The notes below the pieces were generated by a model, which was not told where the DNA came from, searched no databases, and saw only the letters and a list, made by a program, of their open reading frames with translations. Made by a program: the position numbers and the translations under genes. From Chryseobacterium lathyri (GTDB lineage Bacteria > Bacteroidota > Bacteroidia > Flavobacteriales > Weeksellaceae), in the NCBI RefSeq assembly GCF_003290185.1, contig NZ_QNFY01000002.1:310001-374000 (forward strand): a DNA stretch of 64,000 nucleotides, read 5' to 3'. Shown here piece by piece: positions 62,437 through 64,000 of this stretch (the first letter of the stretch is position 1; each line of letters begins with the position of its first letter).

Positions 62437-62985
62437 ATGAGAAATTTAATCAAAATATTTTCAATATTATCTTTATTTGGGTTTTATAGTGTTGAAGCCC
62501 AACAGGTTGTTCAGAAAGATACTCTTGCCGGAACAGAGCTGATTATGACTATGGATTCCAAAGTAAGCACTGCTTTGGGGGGAATTGAAGACAAATGTTC
62601 AAGGACTGCAGGTGGTCCTTCGGTGAGAGAAAATAATACAGACAGTGGAATTGTGACGAGTCCAAGGCCTCCAAAAATTTATGTTCCGAGCAGAGAACTG
62701 AGCAATGCGGAAATTTGTCGTAAGAATCCAAGGATTTTAGGATTTAAGATCCAGATCACAACGGTGAAAAGTAACGAAGAGGCTAACGAAGTGAAATCTT
62801 ATTTCAGAAAAAGATTCCCGAACCTAAAAGTGGAAACGGATGCTTCTTTAAGACCGAATTATAAAATTCTGGCAGGAAGTTATTTTACGAAACAAAGTGC
62901 AGCTTCAGACCTGTCAAAAATACGAGAATACTTCAAATCGGCCATCGCTGTACAATACAGAATTTTCTGTTCTGAAGCAAGATAA
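62437..62985 (+). CDS. Exported SPOR-domain protein
   Basis: 182 residues. Signal peptide MRNLIKIFSILSLFGFYSVEAQ, a Ser/Pro-rich linker, then a SPOR domain (about 108-180: GFKIQITTVKSNEEANEVKS, FPNLKVETDASLRPNYKILA, SYFTKQSAASDLSKIREYF). SPOR domains bind denuded peptidoglycan glycans. Divergent from the act operon. Confidence 0.9.
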   Translation: MRNLIKIFSILSLFGFYSVEAQQVVQKDTLAGTELIMTMDSKVSTALGGIEDKCSRTAGGPSVRENNTDSGIVTSPRPPKIYVPSRELSNAEICRKNPRILGFKIQITTVKSNEEANEVKSYFRKRFPNLKVETDASLRPNYKILAGSYFTKQSAASDLSKIREYFKSAIAVQYRIFCSEAR

Positions 62986-63005
62986 CGGAGATGAGATAAC
63001 AAACT

Positions 63006-63033
63006 AAAGCTGGGAATTTTCCCGGCTTTTTTT
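63006..63033 (+). terminator. Terminator of the SPOR gene
   Basis: AAAGCTGGGAA (63006-63016) pairs with TTCCCGGCTTT (63019-63029), one G-T pair, followed by a T-run. Very similar to the gdhA terminator. Confidence 0.85.
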
Positions 63034-64000
63034 ATTGGTAATAAGTATCTAAAAACTGGAAGAAATCAGACATTCTGAACAGGTTATTAGTCAGTAAAAA
63101 AGCAAATAGAATAACCAGTGTCAACACTAAAAATGATAAAATTTTTGGTTTCGTTCTGTAAGCGTAAAAAAGCCATCCCAAAAGCAGCGGATAGACAAAA
63201 ATAAAATGCCCCGCGTAGATATAAGAAGTATGGAGTCCGAATCGCATAATGCAGTGAATCAGAATGTCAAACATGAATGAAATGGCAATAATCTGTACCA
63301 GTTTATTCTTAAAATTTTTAAAATAACTCCATAAAATAAGGGCGAGCAATATTATGATAAAAGCATAACAGAAAAAGGATGAATAGGGCTCCATTAAAAG
63401 GCCTTTGAAATTAAATCCTTTCATATTATGCTTATCCGTCGTCATAAAACTGGGAAACAGAATACTGCCCCCGAAAAAATAAGAAAGCATCATGTCCCAG
63501 TCCGGAATGGATTCTACATTGGAGAACTTTTCATACTGCTGGTTGGTTTTGGAGAAGATATTTTCATATTTAAAATCTATTCTGAGCAAGTAAAGAAATG
63601 CAAAGCACACCGTGGCAAGTGCAACACGGAAAACTGCGTTTCCAAATTTTTTCCAGCTTCTGAAAACATCCTTTTCAAATAAAACGGGAATAAAAACTTT
63701 AGCCAGATTGGTGATGGTAATACCTCCAATGGTAATTCCGGCAAGCGTTAAGGCGGGTCCGGGTATCTTTTCTTCTTTTCTGAGTTTTACGGCTGCATAA
63801 TAATTGTAAATACATAGCAACAGCAAGGTGTAGGTGAAATTCTCCGGAGTAAAAGAAAGAATAATACTTGTAGAAAAAAATCCAAAAAACAAAACAAGCA
63901 GTAAGGTGATCTTTAATGGAAGTCTGATGATATTATTTAGGTACTTAAAAATCTGAACGATGCATAAGCTTATGGCTATATTGCTAAGCCATGCCAGGGT
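63032..64000 (-). CDS. Polytopic membrane protein, partial (5' end outside)
   Basis: Open through the right edge of the window, so the N-terminus is missing; at least 322 residues are visible. About eight membrane helices with Lys/Arg loops and Phe-rich segments (FNFKGLLMEPYSSFFCYA, MRFGLHTSYIYAGHFIFVYP). The arrangement is like lipid-linked glycosyltransferases of the GT-C type or the uncharacterised DUF6080 family; I cannot decide which. Convergent with the SPOR gene. Confidence 0.65.
   Translation of the reverse strand, partial: TLAWLSNIAISLCIVQIFKYLNNIIRLPLKITLLLVLFFGFFSTSIILSFTPENFTYTLLLLCIYNYYAAVKLRKEEKIPGPALTLAGITIGGITITNLAKVFIPVLFEKDVFRSWKKFGNAVFRVALATVCFAFLYLLRIDFKYENIFSKTNQQYEKFSNVESIPDWDMMLSYFFGGSILFPSFMTTDKHNMKGFNFKGLLMEPYSSFFCYAFIIILLALILWSYFKNFKNKLVQIIAISFMFDILIHCIMRFGLHTSYIYAGHFIFVYPLLLGWLFYAYRTKPKILSFLVLTLVILFAFLLTNNLFRMSDFFQFLDTYYQ

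Noticed and set aside
1-64000. CRISPR arrays, tRNA or rRNA genes, prophage, IS transposases
   Set aside because: I looked for repeated spacers, cloverleaf ends, ribosomal motifs and transposase or integrase genes and found none; the only dispersed repeat is the short three-copy element.

Overview
The window is a contiguous piece of chromosome from a Flavobacteriia bacterium, most likely Weeksellaceae and close to Chryseobacterium. This rests on gene content and signals, not on a search: low GC, few Shine-Dalgarno sites, promoter-like TTG-N19-TAnnTTTG elements, a type IX secretion sorting domain, and families typical of the group (GLPGLI, DUF3078, DUF4919, DUF6122, S46 dipeptidyl peptidase, alternative complex III, KirBac channel). 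No rRNA, tRNA, CRISPR array, prophage or transposase gene was recognised.

Layout. 1-5.1 kb: the end of a ComM/YifB ATPase, a stand-alone A-T-R nonribosomal-peptide-synthetase-like reductase, and a YdeI/DUF1905 protein. 5.1-12.3 kb: an S46 peptidase, a META-domain lipoprotein, a three-gene secreted-protein operon (T9SS-sorted protein, 849-residue repetitive protein, small protein with a duplicated motif) and a LytTR regulator whose phosphoacceptor Asp is Glu. 12.5-17.1 kb: hflX, two DUF4919 paralogues around a Na+/H+ antiporter, and an AlkD-like protein. 17.1-22.7 kb: a lipoprotein plus two related envelope proteins, DUF6122, and a ChaA-type antiporter. 22.7-27.7 kb: truncated haemoglobin, KirBac channel with a YkgJ protein, a membrane LytTR regulator and an amidohydrolase. 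27.8-34 kb: gdhA, dprA, rhomboid protease and two tandem DUF3078 proteins. 34-38.6 kb: the suf iron-sulfur assembly cluster with a GNAT gene inserted. 38.7-45 kb: GLPGLI protein, a small double-glycine-leader peptide gene, a YpfJ-type metallopeptidase, two lipoproteins with a glutathionylspermidine-synthase-like ATP-grasp enzyme, and an LtaS-like phosphotransferase. 45-53.7 kb: TPR-ribH, a yellow/MRJP lipoprotein, LysE exporter, two Crp-like regulators, apt, a metallo-beta-lactamase-fold hydrolase and unknown envelope proteins. 53.8-62.3 kb: the complete actABCDEF operon of alternative complex III. 62.4-64 kb: a SPOR protein and a membrane protein running off the end.

How it works together. 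Most of the window is housekeeping: respiration (complex III carrying electrons from quinol to cytochrome c), Fe-S assembly, which would supply respiratory clusters, nitrogen assimilation, ion homeostasis and envelope maintenance. The parts least explained by known biology are the lone A-T-R reductase, the double-glycine peptide gene with its perfect palindromic terminator, the repetitive secreted operon, the ATP-grasp/lipoprotein trio, and a family of about 100-160 bp interspersed repeats, three copies of which sit directly behind stop codons in the same orientation relative to the gene they follow.
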